Assembly: GCA_015478945.1 (NCBI GenBank)
Contig: JABUQX010022235.1
Span: forward strand, 1-64,000
Length of the DNA: 64,000 bases
Direction: 5' to 3'
Origin: Trachelipus rathkii
Lineage: Eukaryota > Arthropoda > Malacostraca > Isopoda > Trachelipodidae
Shown here: piece after piece, positions 52,301 through 62,132 of the stretch
How the letters are laid out: each line of letters opens with the position of its first letter
Numbering within the stretch: position 1 is the first letter of the stretch
The notes under the pieces: model-generated
What the model was told of the DNA's origin: nothing
What the model saw: the letters and a program-made list of their open reading frames with translations, nothing else
The model's database searches: none
Made by a program: the position numbers and the translations under genes

Positions 52301-53485
52301 ATTCGTTGTAGGAAATACCCGTCTGTCGGTCGAGAAACCTCCTTCGACGACGCCGTCACGGACGATATACGCTCAACCCCGAACGTTGACATTAAGAAAA
52401 AACGTTTTGAAGAATTTAATTTTCCGAAAAGCGCTAACAAAAAAATGAAATTATGGGACGACACCGAACTTTCTAAAACCTTCTTTTCCAACGGCGGCGA
52501 CGGCGACGGCGACGACGAAGACGGCGATAGCGACAGCAGCGAGAGCAAAAATATAAAATTTCGAAACGATTCCGATCAACTGAATTACAACACTCGAAAA
52601 AGCCCTAAACATTCGAAAAGTTTAATTTTTGTCACGAAAAGAGGAGAAACGGGAGCCGCCAGCGACCGCGGGAGTAACGAGAAGACGGAAAAGGAGGAAG
52701 AGCCGGAATATGAAGATGAGGAGGAAGAAACAATTGAAGCGTATTACGATTTAAACATCCAATATCGTAATTTTTTTAAATATTACGCTCAAAATTTGTG
52801 CTACGTGCTGTTCTATTATTTCAATCAAGTATTTGATACTAAAACTGAAAAAATAGGGGGCAGAGAAATCGCCTCTGTAAATTTGTACAAAAATTTATTT
52901 CACAATTTCTTTCTAGATGAAAAAGATTACGTCTCGTGCGTAGAAGATATAATTCGATCGATGCAATCGCACTATCCGAATTTATTCAATACCGATGTTA
53001 GCTCATCGTCGCATAAAATAACTTTAGTGTTGATCAGGTATAAGCTATTTCTTCACCTCCAAAAAGAAATCCTAGATGTCAAAACTAAAAGTATCTCAAC
53101 TATGATCGATCGTTTAATTAGGTTTAATCTAGGATATTTCGAGGGTTTAAAAATCGGAAAAACGGCCGTATATTCGGATGCGGATATTTTAAAATCGAGC
53201 GTGGGCGAGTTGTTGGAGGGTTTGATGATAGACGTTTTCAAATCGAAGCGATGCGTTCCAGATCATTCGAATCACGCTCACTTTCTTTCTTTATACGTCG
53301 AACCTTTAATAGACGAAGGTCGCGATCGGCGGCAGCAGGAACGAGAGAAATTCACCACGTCAGGAGAATCTTTTTCGAGAATTCGGTGCGGAGAACCGTC
53401 ATCTTCTTCTTCTTCCATTCCCCCTCCAAAAAAAAATATAAATATGTCGGATGTTATAATAAAAATGTTACTCGAAAACGCCTAA
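49340..53485 (+). CDS. SF1 helicase, RecD/Pif1-like, with long C-terminal extension
   Basis: 1381 aa from the ATG at 49340 (an earlier GTG at 49328 is less likely). ATP-dependent superfamily 1 DNA helicase: Walker A GLPGAGKS at residues 36-43, a motif Ia-like AGKTHATVNVL at about 67-77, Walker B VIDEFNQ at 129-135, motif III LLIGDNNQ at about 165-172, and a C-terminal UvrD-like lobe with SIQGHTIEPS (about residue 646) and YVALSRLQ (about 676), the RecD/Pif1 motifs V/VI. The remaining about 680 residues are an extension of unknown type with acidic low-complexity segments (52500-52560, 52690-52740). Nimaviruses and nudiviruses encode one such helicase; the class fits, but I cannot assign orthology. 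Divergent from the 549-aa gene. The product would act in genome replication. Confidence 0.88.
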   Translation: MTSVVTPQQCVSLLEVLYHLNEKTDPNSPKIVLLTGLPGAGKSELLRKILSEMVNAQKTKTYEIMIAGKTHATVNVLKNILRENDFGFSEIPTGTFHSLFNYPVNPVNHTVSHLFKFKVNQWQKLKFLVIDEFNQCKSSEILFIDCVLRLLHKNYTCAFGGVKILLIGDNNQNKSFETGDIGEIEGEFLQFGEEAFHIIMQTINYNYYQRVRLTDYERFYKRHRYVVNYYSNYMLDIIGRENIEFSIEECGHLYARGGPISVSDEPRIRREADTMVEEFSSYLRKSANKRVVADAVEEFPDEEKELEEDRYVDAVTELRMSRGDNLFRNLKEIDDKLNYKMFVSTRCRIVFIYSFKRLNPFVSKDGLSFGLGLTYLGRNNFADARCILPEWKEFSRERFRDAISSHFLNRKTINEELKKDYRENCYPYNFFNVKKKYSKLNIAKGNALYRMTNNDGRGTLKFLCSTKQTMNEVDAVNIALFEDSHQDCLDKAKLNFKHFSISVTFSDSACSLNSISDARKHDFDTVLRPLRLKRKYNTIRLQRFYDVNSWFYSLKRYINKEHCNVNGITLFVGMYVRLKSTIFCRSTGERVCNGTTGFVLKISEKSVKIRTTDTNREVSVSYAIADEGDFKINYMPISSETTSTIYSIQGHTIEPSVHTIIDVKDKKAFITKGSNLYVALSRLQTANFTIMNSDGSEVDDIYRLMDEHIENEHSVKATNFYEEIPDLLPISPPPRSSPSDLEENPVRLFLRRGASSSTIQYYSLSLKFVIELILKFSDSEILISKNWIKGVKVAESLSASTATDDAGPSPYRFSSALKNCLQDLFVFEKTSRESNIRSASTLKDALWKNLEIAYCVYLKRCEEPINRQITTMKVNRKGEYTMKVSWVVGSDEKGFILNWNEFIIVYAFFFTQTNMCNDAGSIVNYLFHFYELENAFETRFGYICPLTDENDDGGDEDTAKGTKSETRRRRHPCCGFSDAKISAGPVLIRCRKYPSVGRETSFDDAVTDDIRSTPNVDIKKKRFEEFNFPKSANKKMKLWDDTELSKTFFSNGGDGDGDDEDGDSDSSESKNIKFRNDSDQLNYNTRKSPKHSKSLIFVTKRGETGAASDRGSNEKTEKEEEPEYEDEEEETIEAYYDLNIQYRNFFKYYAQNLCYVLFYYFNQVFDTKTEKIGGREIASVNLYKNLFHNFFLDEKDYVSCVEDIIRSMQSHYPNLFNTDVSSSSHKITLVLIRYKLFLHLQKEILDVKTKSISTMIDRLIRFNLGYFEGLKIGKTAVYSDADILKSSVGELLEGLMIDVFKSKRCVPDHSNHAHFLSLYVEPLIDEGRDRRQQEREKFTTSGESFSRIRCGEPSSSSSSIPPPKKNINMSDVIIKMLLENA

Positions 53486-53551
53486 AAAATAAAATAATAT
53501 ATATATAAATATAGCAAATAAAACAAAAAGTTTTTCAATTTTCCTTTAAAC

Positions 53552-53552
<1 letters not shown>

Positions 53553-53589
<37 letters not shown>

Positions 53590-53599
53590 CATTATCATC
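53553..53599. repeat. ATT microsatellite
   Basis: Pure (ATT)n of about 14 units between two rightward genes, in a 150-bp intergenic gap that has aataaa strings at 53490 and 53517. Confidence 0.9.
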
Positions 53600-53637
53600 C
53601 AACAGACGACGGCGATTTCGTTCGTAGTAATGATATA

Positions 53638-54174
53638 ATGTTTTTATCGACACGGAATAAATCGTTCCCGAACGACAACCCCTACCTCGACCGATATATT
53701 CGAACGCTGGAAATGTTCGATTCGATTTTACCCCCTAATCTTCAGGGAATAGAGGTGCGTAAAAAAGACGACATCAATGGAACGATAGTAGTAAGACCCT
53801 ACGGGTTTAAAGCTTGGGTGAAGGACGGCGTGATATACAACTACCCGATCTACATCGACATCGCGTTGAGACAGGCTAAATGCCCGGGTGAAAACGATAC
53901 CCTAGTCAACAAATTTATACCAAACGACCCGTTTCAAAAAGTTCCTCTGTGGAGAGACGCGTGCCGCCCGGTATTTAGAGCCGTTCAAAAGTCATTTTCG
54001 GATTACGAACGTATCTTCTTTCCCTTAAACGTGGTGGAAAAACGACTCGGAAAACCGTCCAGAAGTATCGAGGAGGTAGAATATTACTCGTTCGTTTTGG
54101 AAAAGAAAATTTTAAAAGTTTACAACCGCGTTCCGTCGAAAACAACAAAAAACGAGGTGGGAGACGGTACGTGA
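53638..54174 (+). CDS. Small protein resembling the head of the P74-like protein (178 aa)
   Basis: 178 aa from ATG 53638. No membrane segment and no known family by itself. It shares with residues 45-95 of the P74-like protein the pattern G-x3-W-x-x-x-GV, then a proline followed by a short beta-like stretch, a cysteine, and the string NDPF (residues 96-99 here, 90-93 there). Unlike the P74-like protein it has only one cysteine before NDPF. It could be a distant paralog of the P74 N-terminal domain, or share a fold. The overall similarity is weak. Between the SF1 helicase and paralog B, both rightward. Confidence 0.75.
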   Translation: MFLSTRNKSFPNDNPYLDRYIRTLEMFDSILPPNLQGIEVRKKDDINGTIVVRPYGFKAWVKDGVIYNYPIYIDIALRQAKCPGENDTLVNKFIPNDPFQKVPLWRDACRPVFRAVQKSFSDYERIFFPLNVVEKRLGKPSRSIEEVEYYSFVLEKKILKVYNRVPSKTTKNEVGDGT

Positions 54175-54403
54175 TCGTAAAACACTATCGGGTCACGAAA
54201 AAAATTTTTAGTTCACTCAATTAATTAGCGGTATCCTCCCTTCTTTAAAATTATAGAAAAGAATAAATAAAATTTTTTTTTTATCGTTAAAAAAATAGTT
54301 GGATATCGATATTTTTTTCTCAGCTAATACTAAAATTATAACCGTCGTCCTCATCCTCCTTTTAATACATTATCACCTTTTAATACCTTTTAATACATTA
54401 ATC

Positions 54404-56689
54404 ATGGCGACGGGTGGCGCCGCCACCGCTGCTGATGGTACGGCCTCGTTGAAACTCAAGGTTTACGAGCTCGTAGTGTTGGATAAGAATTGTTGCGTGG
54501 TTCAATTCGACTCTGGGATTCATCAAAACGCGATCGCCCAACTGATGGGAAAAGGCGCCCTAGCATTCGAACCGATCGGGTGTCTTCGTCCGGTTTTTCC
54601 GAAAGATAGTCCCGCGACACCGAAGTGTTACATCGAAAAATGTTCTACTGTCGCGTCGCTCGACGAATTTTTGTTCTTCGAAACGGATTTCGAAAAACTG
54701 AAATCGCGATTTAGAATCGCGTTACGAAATTCGAAGGGTGACGATCTGCAATTGCCGTTTACGATAGTTAAAATAGATAATTTCGTCGATTTACAACTAC
54801 TTTATGAGCGAATAATTCCGCGCTGGGGATACCACATAGTAAAAAGCTATACTCGTTTTCGGGAAGGAGAGGAATGGCGGTTGGAGTGCGAAAGATACAA
54901 ATTAATTCAAAGCCTTTCGACGATGCTAGAGCTGGTCCGAATCGGGTATTCAAACTGGGAGCGAGAAATCGTAAAAAATTTGAATAATACGTCGTTTCAA
55001 AAGAGGGCGCTGCTATTTAATCTGAAAGGCAAAATGTACAAATGCGAAAAGGCATTTTGTTCCATCTACCAAAAATTCGAGTTGCACGCGCGACGAAATC
55101 GAAACGAAGTTTGGGACAACGTGGGAAAGTCGTTAGCGCATTTTTTAGACATTTTTACCCCCGACGTGAAAAATTCGGTTTCTCCTCCCCTCGACGAAGA
55201 AGACAAGCTCGAGTTCCTCAAAATTCTGAAATCCGCTTCGGGGGATATAGGGAACCTCACTGAAAAGGACGTCTCCGATAATAAGTGCGCGATGACGTAC
55301 GATTCCCCGATTCGCGATTTTCTCGACCCTTACTTGCCCGAAATACTACTAAACCTAGGACCGCGTTATTTTTGCTACTGTTTTACCATGACCGGTATTC
55401 CGATTAGGATTTTGTGGGATTCGCCGAGCGAAAGAATCGTCGAATATTCGTGGGGTCTGAGGGCCGCGTTAATCGACGACTATTACGATAAAAACAATTA
55501 CGCTATCTATAGTAATATCGCGCTAGATTCCAATCCCCATCAAGACGAAAGACGAACGCTAGTCGCTAGGCCGAATAAAGGTACGAGTTTCAACGCGATC
55601 GTACCCGTTTTTACGCCGAAACTTTCCCGCGTAATAAGACCCCTCCTCCGTACCAAGGTGTTCGCGTGGCTTTGTACGATGTGCGTTTTAAAGGATCCCG
55701 AGAGTGTCGATTATTTCGCCCACTTTTTCGCGTTGATATTAGCGTGGATAAAATTAGCCGCAATCGTCGATCGTTCAAACCGCGTCAAAGAGATACTAAA
55801 ATTAGTAGTCGATACCGCCAACGCTTATTTACGTTTCAACGATTATATCATATACGGGAATGCGCTAATCGATTGGCCGGAATTAACGCTGAGGAAACGC
55901 GCGCGAGGTAAAACCGGTACTAAAAATTTTCAATTTCAATCGGAGAATTTAATTAAACCCTTGTATTTCGTATTCGCCCGACAAAATGAACTAGAAAGAA
56001 AGGTCGTAATAAAATTAGTGACGTTAATAGTTCGCGAATTTTTCGACCGAATGATAAAGGCCCTAAGGGAACACAATTCTTTAAAAATCGTGAAAATACT
56101 CCTTTTCACCACGATGTTGAAATTCGACTTCGAAGACGGTAAGCGCCCATCCCAAAAGTGCGTATCGGACCTTTACGCGAAATATAGCCGATCGCTTTTC
56201 GAAGAGTTCAAAAAAGACCGAGAAAACGATCACGAAAACGACGACGACGTCGAAGACGCGAAGCTCTTAAAATTTAAGCTGAAAAAGTTTTGCGAAAGAC
56301 GCCCCGTGGATTTCGATTACGATGTCGAATTGAACGAAAACTTCGTATTTTACTTCGTGGACCAAGAAAATATAGGGGGTTTCGATTTACTCGATTTGAA
56401 AAACGCGGCCCTTAATTTACTGAAATTGTCGACCGAAGACGTCGACCAAATTTTCGACCATAAAGAGTTATTCCGCTACGCGTTTCAACTTTTAACGACG
56501 AAGAACGATTGTTTAGAAACGCGATTGCGTGATTGCGTAACTCCTTTCGAGCGGGCGCGCGAGAAGGTCGTTTCCGAAATAAACGAAGGATTGAAAGAAA
56601 GCGCAATCGAGGGAGCCGTTGAAATAATAACGAATCTCAAAATGAGTGGGTTTAACGGCGGAATTCGACGACTCGTATCTTCTTTATGA
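54404..56689 (+). CDS. Large protein, member B of a paralogous pair (761 aa)
   Basis: 761 aa from the ATG at 54404. An upstream TTG at 54299 would add a hydrophobic stretch not shared with the paralog, so I reject it. Aligns end to end with the leftward gene at 28515-30731: KVYELVVLD at the start, FTMTGIPIRILWD near 55390, FNAIVPVFTPKLSRVIRPLLRTKVF near 55590-55660, LIKPLYFVFA near 55950, and NIGGFDLLDLKNAA near 56370-56405. The N-terminus has an alanine/glycine/threonine-rich leader missing in the partner. No enzyme motif, signal peptide or clear membrane segment. Function unknown; the retained length and conserved blocks suggest both copies are functional. Confidence 0.9.
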   Translation: MATGGAATAADGTASLKLKVYELVVLDKNCCVVQFDSGIHQNAIAQLMGKGALAFEPIGCLRPVFPKDSPATPKCYIEKCSTVASLDEFLFFETDFEKLKSRFRIALRNSKGDDLQLPFTIVKIDNFVDLQLLYERIIPRWGYHIVKSYTRFREGEEWRLECERYKLIQSLSTMLELVRIGYSNWEREIVKNLNNTSFQKRALLFNLKGKMYKCEKAFCSIYQKFELHARRNRNEVWDNVGKSLAHFLDIFTPDVKNSVSPPLDEEDKLEFLKILKSASGDIGNLTEKDVSDNKCAMTYDSPIRDFLDPYLPEILLNLGPRYFCYCFTMTGIPIRILWDSPSERIVEYSWGLRAALIDDYYDKNNYAIYSNIALDSNPHQDERRTLVARPNKGTSFNAIVPVFTPKLSRVIRPLLRTKVFAWLCTMCVLKDPESVDYFAHFFALILAWIKLAAIVDRSNRVKEILKLVVDTANAYLRFNDYIIYGNALIDWPELTLRKRARGKTGTKNFQFQSENLIKPLYFVFARQNELERKVVIKLVTLIVREFFDRMIKALREHNSLKIVKILLFTTMLKFDFEDGKRPSQKCVSDLYAKYSRSLFEEFKKDRENDHENDDDVEDAKLLKFKLKKFCERRPVDFDYDVELNENFVFYFVDQENIGGFDLLDLKNAALNLLKLSTEDVDQIFDHKELFRYAFQLLTTKNDCLETRLRDCVTPFERAREKVVSEINEGLKESAIEGAVEIITNLKMSGFNGGIRRLVSSL

Positions 56690-56835
56690 TAAGACTGTGA
56701 ATGAGAAAGAACCGTTATTCGGAAAACCGAAAACTAGAGGAAAAAATACACAGCGGAATATTACTACTTTCGCTATTTAATGATAATTTTTAAGGAGTTA
56801 ATACTAGCGTTAGGGGTTACGCATCGAGAGCTCGT

Positions 56836-57084
56836 TCAGGAACGTAGGATTTTTTTTGAAATTTTATAACAACCAAGCACGCATGAACCGAGTTGCAGAG
56901 GAAACGATGAATCGATTGCGAAATAGCGATAATAGAGTTTTTGAGGTAGGTAAATCATCAGCATCTCCGTTCTGGAATAAATAATTAGGAAAAAAATTAA
57001 GCGAGAAAAGACGGCGACCCAAAGAAAAGCTAATATCGGTAGCGCTTTTAAACAAGTTTTTCTCTCCAAATTATAAGTCACCAT
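56836..57084 (-). CDS. Possible small membrane protein (82 aa)
   Basis: ATG-started leftward frame with a strongly hydrophobic stretch (LPILAFLWVAVF...FFLII) and several cysteines. It stands alone between two rightward genes. Could be a true small membrane protein or chance. Confidence 0.25.
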   Translation of the reverse strand: MVTYNLERKTCLKALPILAFLWVAVFSRLIFFLIIYSRTEMLMIYLPQKLYYRYFAIDSSFPLQLGSCVLGCYKISKKILRS

Positions 57085-57616
57085 ATCCGTTCAATAAATT
57101 TTAAAAATATTGTTTTAAAGTTCTGCAAAACTATCGCCAGAAGAAAAAAACAGCGGTATCAGAGAACGCATGACAATTCCCCTTTTCCTAATTTCATGAT
57201 TGCACAAGTTGTGAAAATATATACATAAACGGTCATGAATTGATAAATCTTGCATCTTGAACAAATATCAGAAAGTTTTACTTCCCCCTTTTATAAATAG
57301 TAAAATATTATTTATATATTTTGATTCGTTCTCTGAGTAGTAACGCGTGCGACGAGACCCACTAAATGAAGCTCGAAATAAACGAAGCATCTTTAATTAA
57401 TGACACGCCAAGAAATTCAAACCGAAAATAGTCTCATTTGTCTGCGGCTGTGATGAATCGATTGAGACGCGTCGGAAGAATTTAATTTATTTTGCCGAGG
57501 CGTGCCTCTGTTTAAGCACACATCAATCTGATAAAAAAAAAGTTTATTTCCTTTGTTGCGTGTAATTTTTTTAAAACGGTGTAAAAAACACATTAAATAA
57601 AAATTTATTTAAAATA

Positions 57617-57834
<218 letters not shown>

Positions 57835-58021
57835 TCATTTATGCAAACGAAATAGAATAATAAAATTAACGAGCGATATGCGATATTCATTCGCGCTACA
57901 TTAACAACCAATCGCAGTGAACATGGGATGGTTAAACGATTATTCAAAAATGATTAATTTTTAATCTTTATTGTAATAAATAAATTAATAAATTAATAAG
58001 TGTTAATTTACGATAGCTCTA

Positions 58022-58029
58022 TATATAAA
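58022..58029 (+). promoter_or_regulatory. TATA box of the sirtuin-like gene
   Basis: TATATAAA 53 bases upstream of the ATG, with gtcacactcattc about 27 bases further downstream as a plausible initiator. A clean arthropod-type core promoter. Confidence 0.65.
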
Positions 58030-58081
58030 CAATCCCCTGGCTTTTCGGTCGTCACACTCATTCTCGACTTCAAGAACAAAC

Positions 58082-58975
58082 ATGTCTGAAGAAATCGCAC
58101 CCTCAACGCAAAACTCGCCATCCCAGGAAAAACTTCCGAGAGCTCCCTCCAACATGAGCCTCGATGACGTGGTTTCCTTTATTAAAAGCGGAAGATGTCA
58201 AAACGTAATCACGGTAGCCGGGCCCGAGATATCTACTCCTTCAACTGAAATTCTCGTCAATATGTCTCCGACCGGCCAAATATTCAAGAATATAGACAAA
58301 TACGATGAAAACCACGAGTTACCATACCCCCTAGCTATATTCGAAATGGATTTTTTAAAAAAAAACCCGAAACCCTTTTTTAAATTGGTTAAGGACTTCT
58401 TCCCGCCAGACCTGAAACCTTCTTCGGCGCACTACTTTTCCAAACTGCTTCACGATAAAGGGATCTTGCTGCGACACTACACGCAAAATACAGACGCGTT
58501 GAATACGTTAACCGGGCTTCCAGTCGAAAAAGTTGTAGAATTACACGGCTCGTTTCGTGCGAACCATTGCGTTTCGTGCGGAAAAGAATTTACGCGAAAA
58601 TGGATGAAGGAAGAGCTTTTCAAAGATGTCATCCCCACGTGTTCCGATTGCGGAGTGGGTGTTGTGAAACCTGATCTCGTTTTACTCGACGAGCCTATAT
58701 CGGCCGAAAAATACTCGGAATACGTCGATGACTTTAAGAATTGTGATCTAGCGATTACGATAGGGACCGATCTAGCCGCTACTGCTATCGCTCCCCTGAA
58801 TCCTAATGCGCTGCGCCCTTGCACTCGGCTCTTAAATATTCAAGAACTACAGGAATCGGAAACGCCAAACATAAATTTAAGCCTCATTGGCGACTGTGAC
58901 TGTGACGAGAACTGTAAAAAATTGGCAGAAAAACTGGGGTGGGGCGAGGACTTAAAAAAATTGTTAGAAGCCTAA
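58082..58975 (+). CDS. SIRT2-like sirtuin with degenerate NAD-binding/catalytic site
   Basis: 297 aa. Sirtuins are NAD-dependent protein deacylases; the closest type here is cytosolic SIRT2, judged by LPYPLAIFEMDFLKKNPKPFF-like sequence, a hypoxanthine-type TQN-x-D loop (134-138), the zinc pairs C163-x2-C166 and C187-x2-C190, WMKEELF, and a matching C-terminus (LGDC-like GDCDCDENC...LAEKLGW). The catalytic histidine is present (H155 in LHGSF). However, the normally invariant GAGIS is AGPEIS (46-51), the GIPDFRS loop is replaced by EILVNMS (56-62), FGE is LDE (202-204), and GTS is GTD (228-230). This strongly suggests a non-catalytic or altered protein. It has its own TATA box and polyA signal, no introns, and an undisturbed frame, so it is kept by selection. 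Probably host-derived. Confidence 0.92.
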   Translation: MSEEIAPSTQNSPSQEKLPRAPSNMSLDDVVSFIKSGRCQNVITVAGPEISTPSTEILVNMSPTGQIFKNIDKYDENHELPYPLAIFEMDFLKKNPKPFFKLVKDFFPPDLKPSSAHYFSKLLHDKGILLRHYTQNTDALNTLTGLPVEKVVELHGSFRANHCVSCGKEFTRKWMKEELFKDVIPTCSDCGVGVVKPDLVLLDEPISAEKYSEYVDDFKNCDLAITIGTDLAATAIAPLNPNALRPCTRLLNIQELQESETPNINLSLIGDCDCDENCKKLAEKLGWGEDLKKLLEA

Positions 58976-59065
58976 CCTGTAAATAATGTATAATTTTCTT
59001 TGATTTGTTTTTTCCTTATTGTTGAACGATTATTCTATTCTCTTTGTATTTGGTGATTTTAATGT

Positions 59066-59071
59066 AATAAA
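59066..59071 (+). terminator. polyA signal AATAAA of the sirtuin-like gene
   Basis: AATAAA 91 bases after the stop, followed by a TG/T-rich stretch (ttttggtgttatttgttttgttgttc), the usual downstream element. Confidence 0.65.
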
Positions 59072-59154
59072 ATTATTATTCAAAAATTTTGGTGTTATTT
59101 GTTTTGTTGTTCGAATTTAAGAAAATTTCATTATCTTCGAAAATGCCTTATCTC

Positions 59155-59360
59155 ATCTGGCGAGCGTAGCGAGCCCCCTCCGCATGCGTCAGCACGTGCT
59201 CGAAGACAAGCCTTGCTCCGTCAGGAGCAATTAATTTTTAGCATGCCATTTTCGCGAGCCGATTTCATTTCCACTTTGTGTAGATGATTTAGCGGCCAAA
59301 AAACTGTTGTTTAAAGCGACCAGCGAACGTTGCGAGCGTAGCTAGCGAAGTGAGCCAAAT
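59155..59360. mobile_element. Dispersed element, copy 1
   Basis: A GC-richer segment containing a core (59242-59315) shared with 63299-63370: catgccatt-tcgcgagccgatt... ccactttgtg ... gaccaaaaaac-g-tgttta. On the left it has caagccttgctcc-g-caggagcaa; the same block lies on the right of the core in copy 2, so the two copies are permuted. It also has direct gagcgtagcgag/gagcgtagctagcgaag words. No coding potential. Confidence 0.6.
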
Positions 59361-61036
59361 AGCCAATAAATAATTTTTAGAAGTAACTAAACTAAAAGAA
59401 ATTAAAAACAACGCACGACTCAATTTCCTTCGGAAACGTTGTTGCTGCATAGTGTCGTTACGTAAGAGCCCCATAAAAAATAACTTTACGCGTTTATAAT
59501 CAACTTTTTACGCTTAGAACATCGCTAATTGATAGAATTAAGGACAACGAAAAAAATAATTATAAAAATAACACGTGTATGTTATCAATTCTTTATAAAC
59601 TATTATATTATTTTTTTTATATAAATTAGTCTTCCTTAAAACCAATTCTATGATAAATATTTTTTAGGGGTAACTAAAGTAAAATATTTTCCTAAAAACA
59701 TAAAAAAAAGATAAAAAAAAACGTGAGACTGTGGTTTCGTATGATGAAAATTAATTATTAAGACTAAGAAAAATTAAGAACAAAGAAAAAAAAACAATTA
59801 TATGATATGCGAATACCTGAATATCAATTCTTTTTTAAAGGTAGCCTCTTACGCTTCGATCGGGGCACAAAATAACGTTACTTTTTACTTCTCGGGAGAT
59901 GATGCAAAATAAATTTTTCGTTCCTTAAGCGAGTTTTATTTCGAGGGCGATTGTACTATATATCATTATTTTTTTTCTAGCTTAATCTCCATTCAATTCA
60001 GTTTTCTACGAAAATCAATTTTTAGAGGTAACTTAACAAAAAAAAATTAAAAAAAAACATCGCACGACGCCCATTTCCCTCGGAAACGTCGTTGTAATAT
60101 AGTGACGTTTCGTAATTGCCCAAAATATGTAACTACGGGTTTAGAATCCATTTTTTACTCGTAGAAAATCGTTGAGCGTATTAAACGTTCCGATTTTTGA
60201 GGAAAAAAATGAAAAGTTCACGGATATAGTTATGATGAAAATTAGGAAATTAAGAACATAGAAACAATAAACAATTAATGACATGTGAATACCTAGATAT
60301 CAATTCTTAATATAAATATCGACGTAAAGAAATCTTAAAGGTCCCCACTTTCGCTTCGATCGGGGCACAAAAAAACGTAACTTTTTACTTCTCGGGAGAT
60401 TTTGTTGCAAAAATAAATTTGTTCGTTTTCCCTTAAGCGAGTTTTTTTTTCGAGGGCGAGTGTGCTTTATAATATATTATTATTTTTTTAATTTAGTCTC
60501 TCTTTAATTCAGTTTTCTATGAAAAATAATTTTTGGGTAACTAAACAAAAATTATTAATAAAAACTACGCACGACCCCATTTCCTATAGGCTTTTGAGCA
60601 ATTTTTTGCTACACTTTAAAAATTAACGTAAAAAAATTAAAGTACCACCACTCATGGAAAAACTCGGGGAACGAAATAACGTTATTCTCTACTTCCTCGG
60701 GAGATGGTGAAAATAAATTTTTTTGTTCCGTTAAGCGAGTTTTTTCCCGAAGAGAAACCAAAAAAAAAAATTATTACGGAATCTAAGCTGTAAAGAATTG
60801 CTAATAATAAGTTATTCACATATTGGATATTTTTTTTTTTCCTTCGTTCTTAATTTTTCTTAAAATTCTTAATTATTTATCATGATTTATCTATATTTAT
60901 TTACATTAGTTTTTTTTTTATAGTTTAGTCTCCCTTAAATTTCCATTTTCTTCGATAAATAATTTTTTTAGAGGTAACTAATTAAAAAAAATAATAAAAC
61001 TATTCCGACGCCCATTTACCTCGTAAACGTTCTCGT

Positions 61037-61465
61037 CGTATAGTGACGTTTCGTAAAAGCCTAAAATAAATCACTCAACGCGTTTAGAATCCATTTTTTA
61101 CGCTTAAAACGTCGTTAAGCGTAATAATAGTTTCAATAGTGACGTTTCATTGGAACCGTTTATAACTCAAAGGTTTAATTCAAAATCGATCTCCAAAAAG
61201 TCGACCTCGGGAAAAATTGAATTTTTTTTTTTTCAAATTTTACTATAAAACCTTCGACTTATAAAACGGTACAAGATGAACGTCACTATAATATATTATC
61301 GCTCTAAGATAGTTCATCCTAGATATTCGCCGTTTGATCGTTTCGAAGGTTCGTTTTTATGGTAATCGAGAAACGTCATTATTTATAGTGACGCCGTAGA
61401 GGAAATCCGGCCTCGATTGATCCCCTTCGAGGATCGTCTCGGTAATTACGAAACGTCACTATCGT
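61037..61465. repeat. Inverted TAGTGACGTTTCGTA / ACGAAACGTCACTA motifs within a repeat unit
   Basis: TAGTGACGTTTC occurs at about 61041 and 61137, and its reverse complement at about 61279, 61371 and 61450, giving an imperfect inverted arrangement around 61250. The unit at 62580-63000 repeats the pattern (62582; 62817, 62911, 62991). TGACGT is the core of CRE-type sites. Confidence 0.55.
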
Positions 61466-62132
61466 ATTTTGAGGAAAAAAACGAAAAGTTCACGGATAAA
61501 GTTATGATGAAAATTAGGAAAAATTAAGAACAAAGAAAAAATTAACAATTAATGATATGTGAATACCTGAATATCAATTCTTAATATAAATATCGACGTA
61601 AAGAAATCTTAAAGGTCCCCACTTACGCTTCGATCGGGGCACAAAATAACCTAACTTTTTACTTCTCGGGAGATGTTGCAAAATAATTTTTCGTTCCTTA
61701 AACGGAGTTTTTTTTTTCGAGGGCGAGTGTGCTTTATCTATATATACTATTATTTTTTTTAATTTTAGTCTCATTAAATTCAGTTTTCTTGAAAAATATT
61801 TTAGAGGTACTAAAACAAAAATTAATTATAAAAACTACGCACGGCCCCCCATTTCCTATAGGCTTTGAGCGATTTTTTTGCTACACCTTAAAAATTAACG
61901 TAAAAAAATTATTAAAGGTACGCTCCTACGTTCACTCGGGGAACAAAATAACGTTACGGGAGATGGTGAAAAATAAATTTTTTGTTCCTTAAGCGAGTTT
62001 TTTTCCCGAGAGAAACCCAAAAAATAAAAAATAATTACGGAATCTAAGCCTGTAAAGAATTGCTAATAATAAGTTATTCACATATTGGATATTTATTTTT
62101 TCTTCGTTCTTAATTTTTCTTAAATTCTTAAT

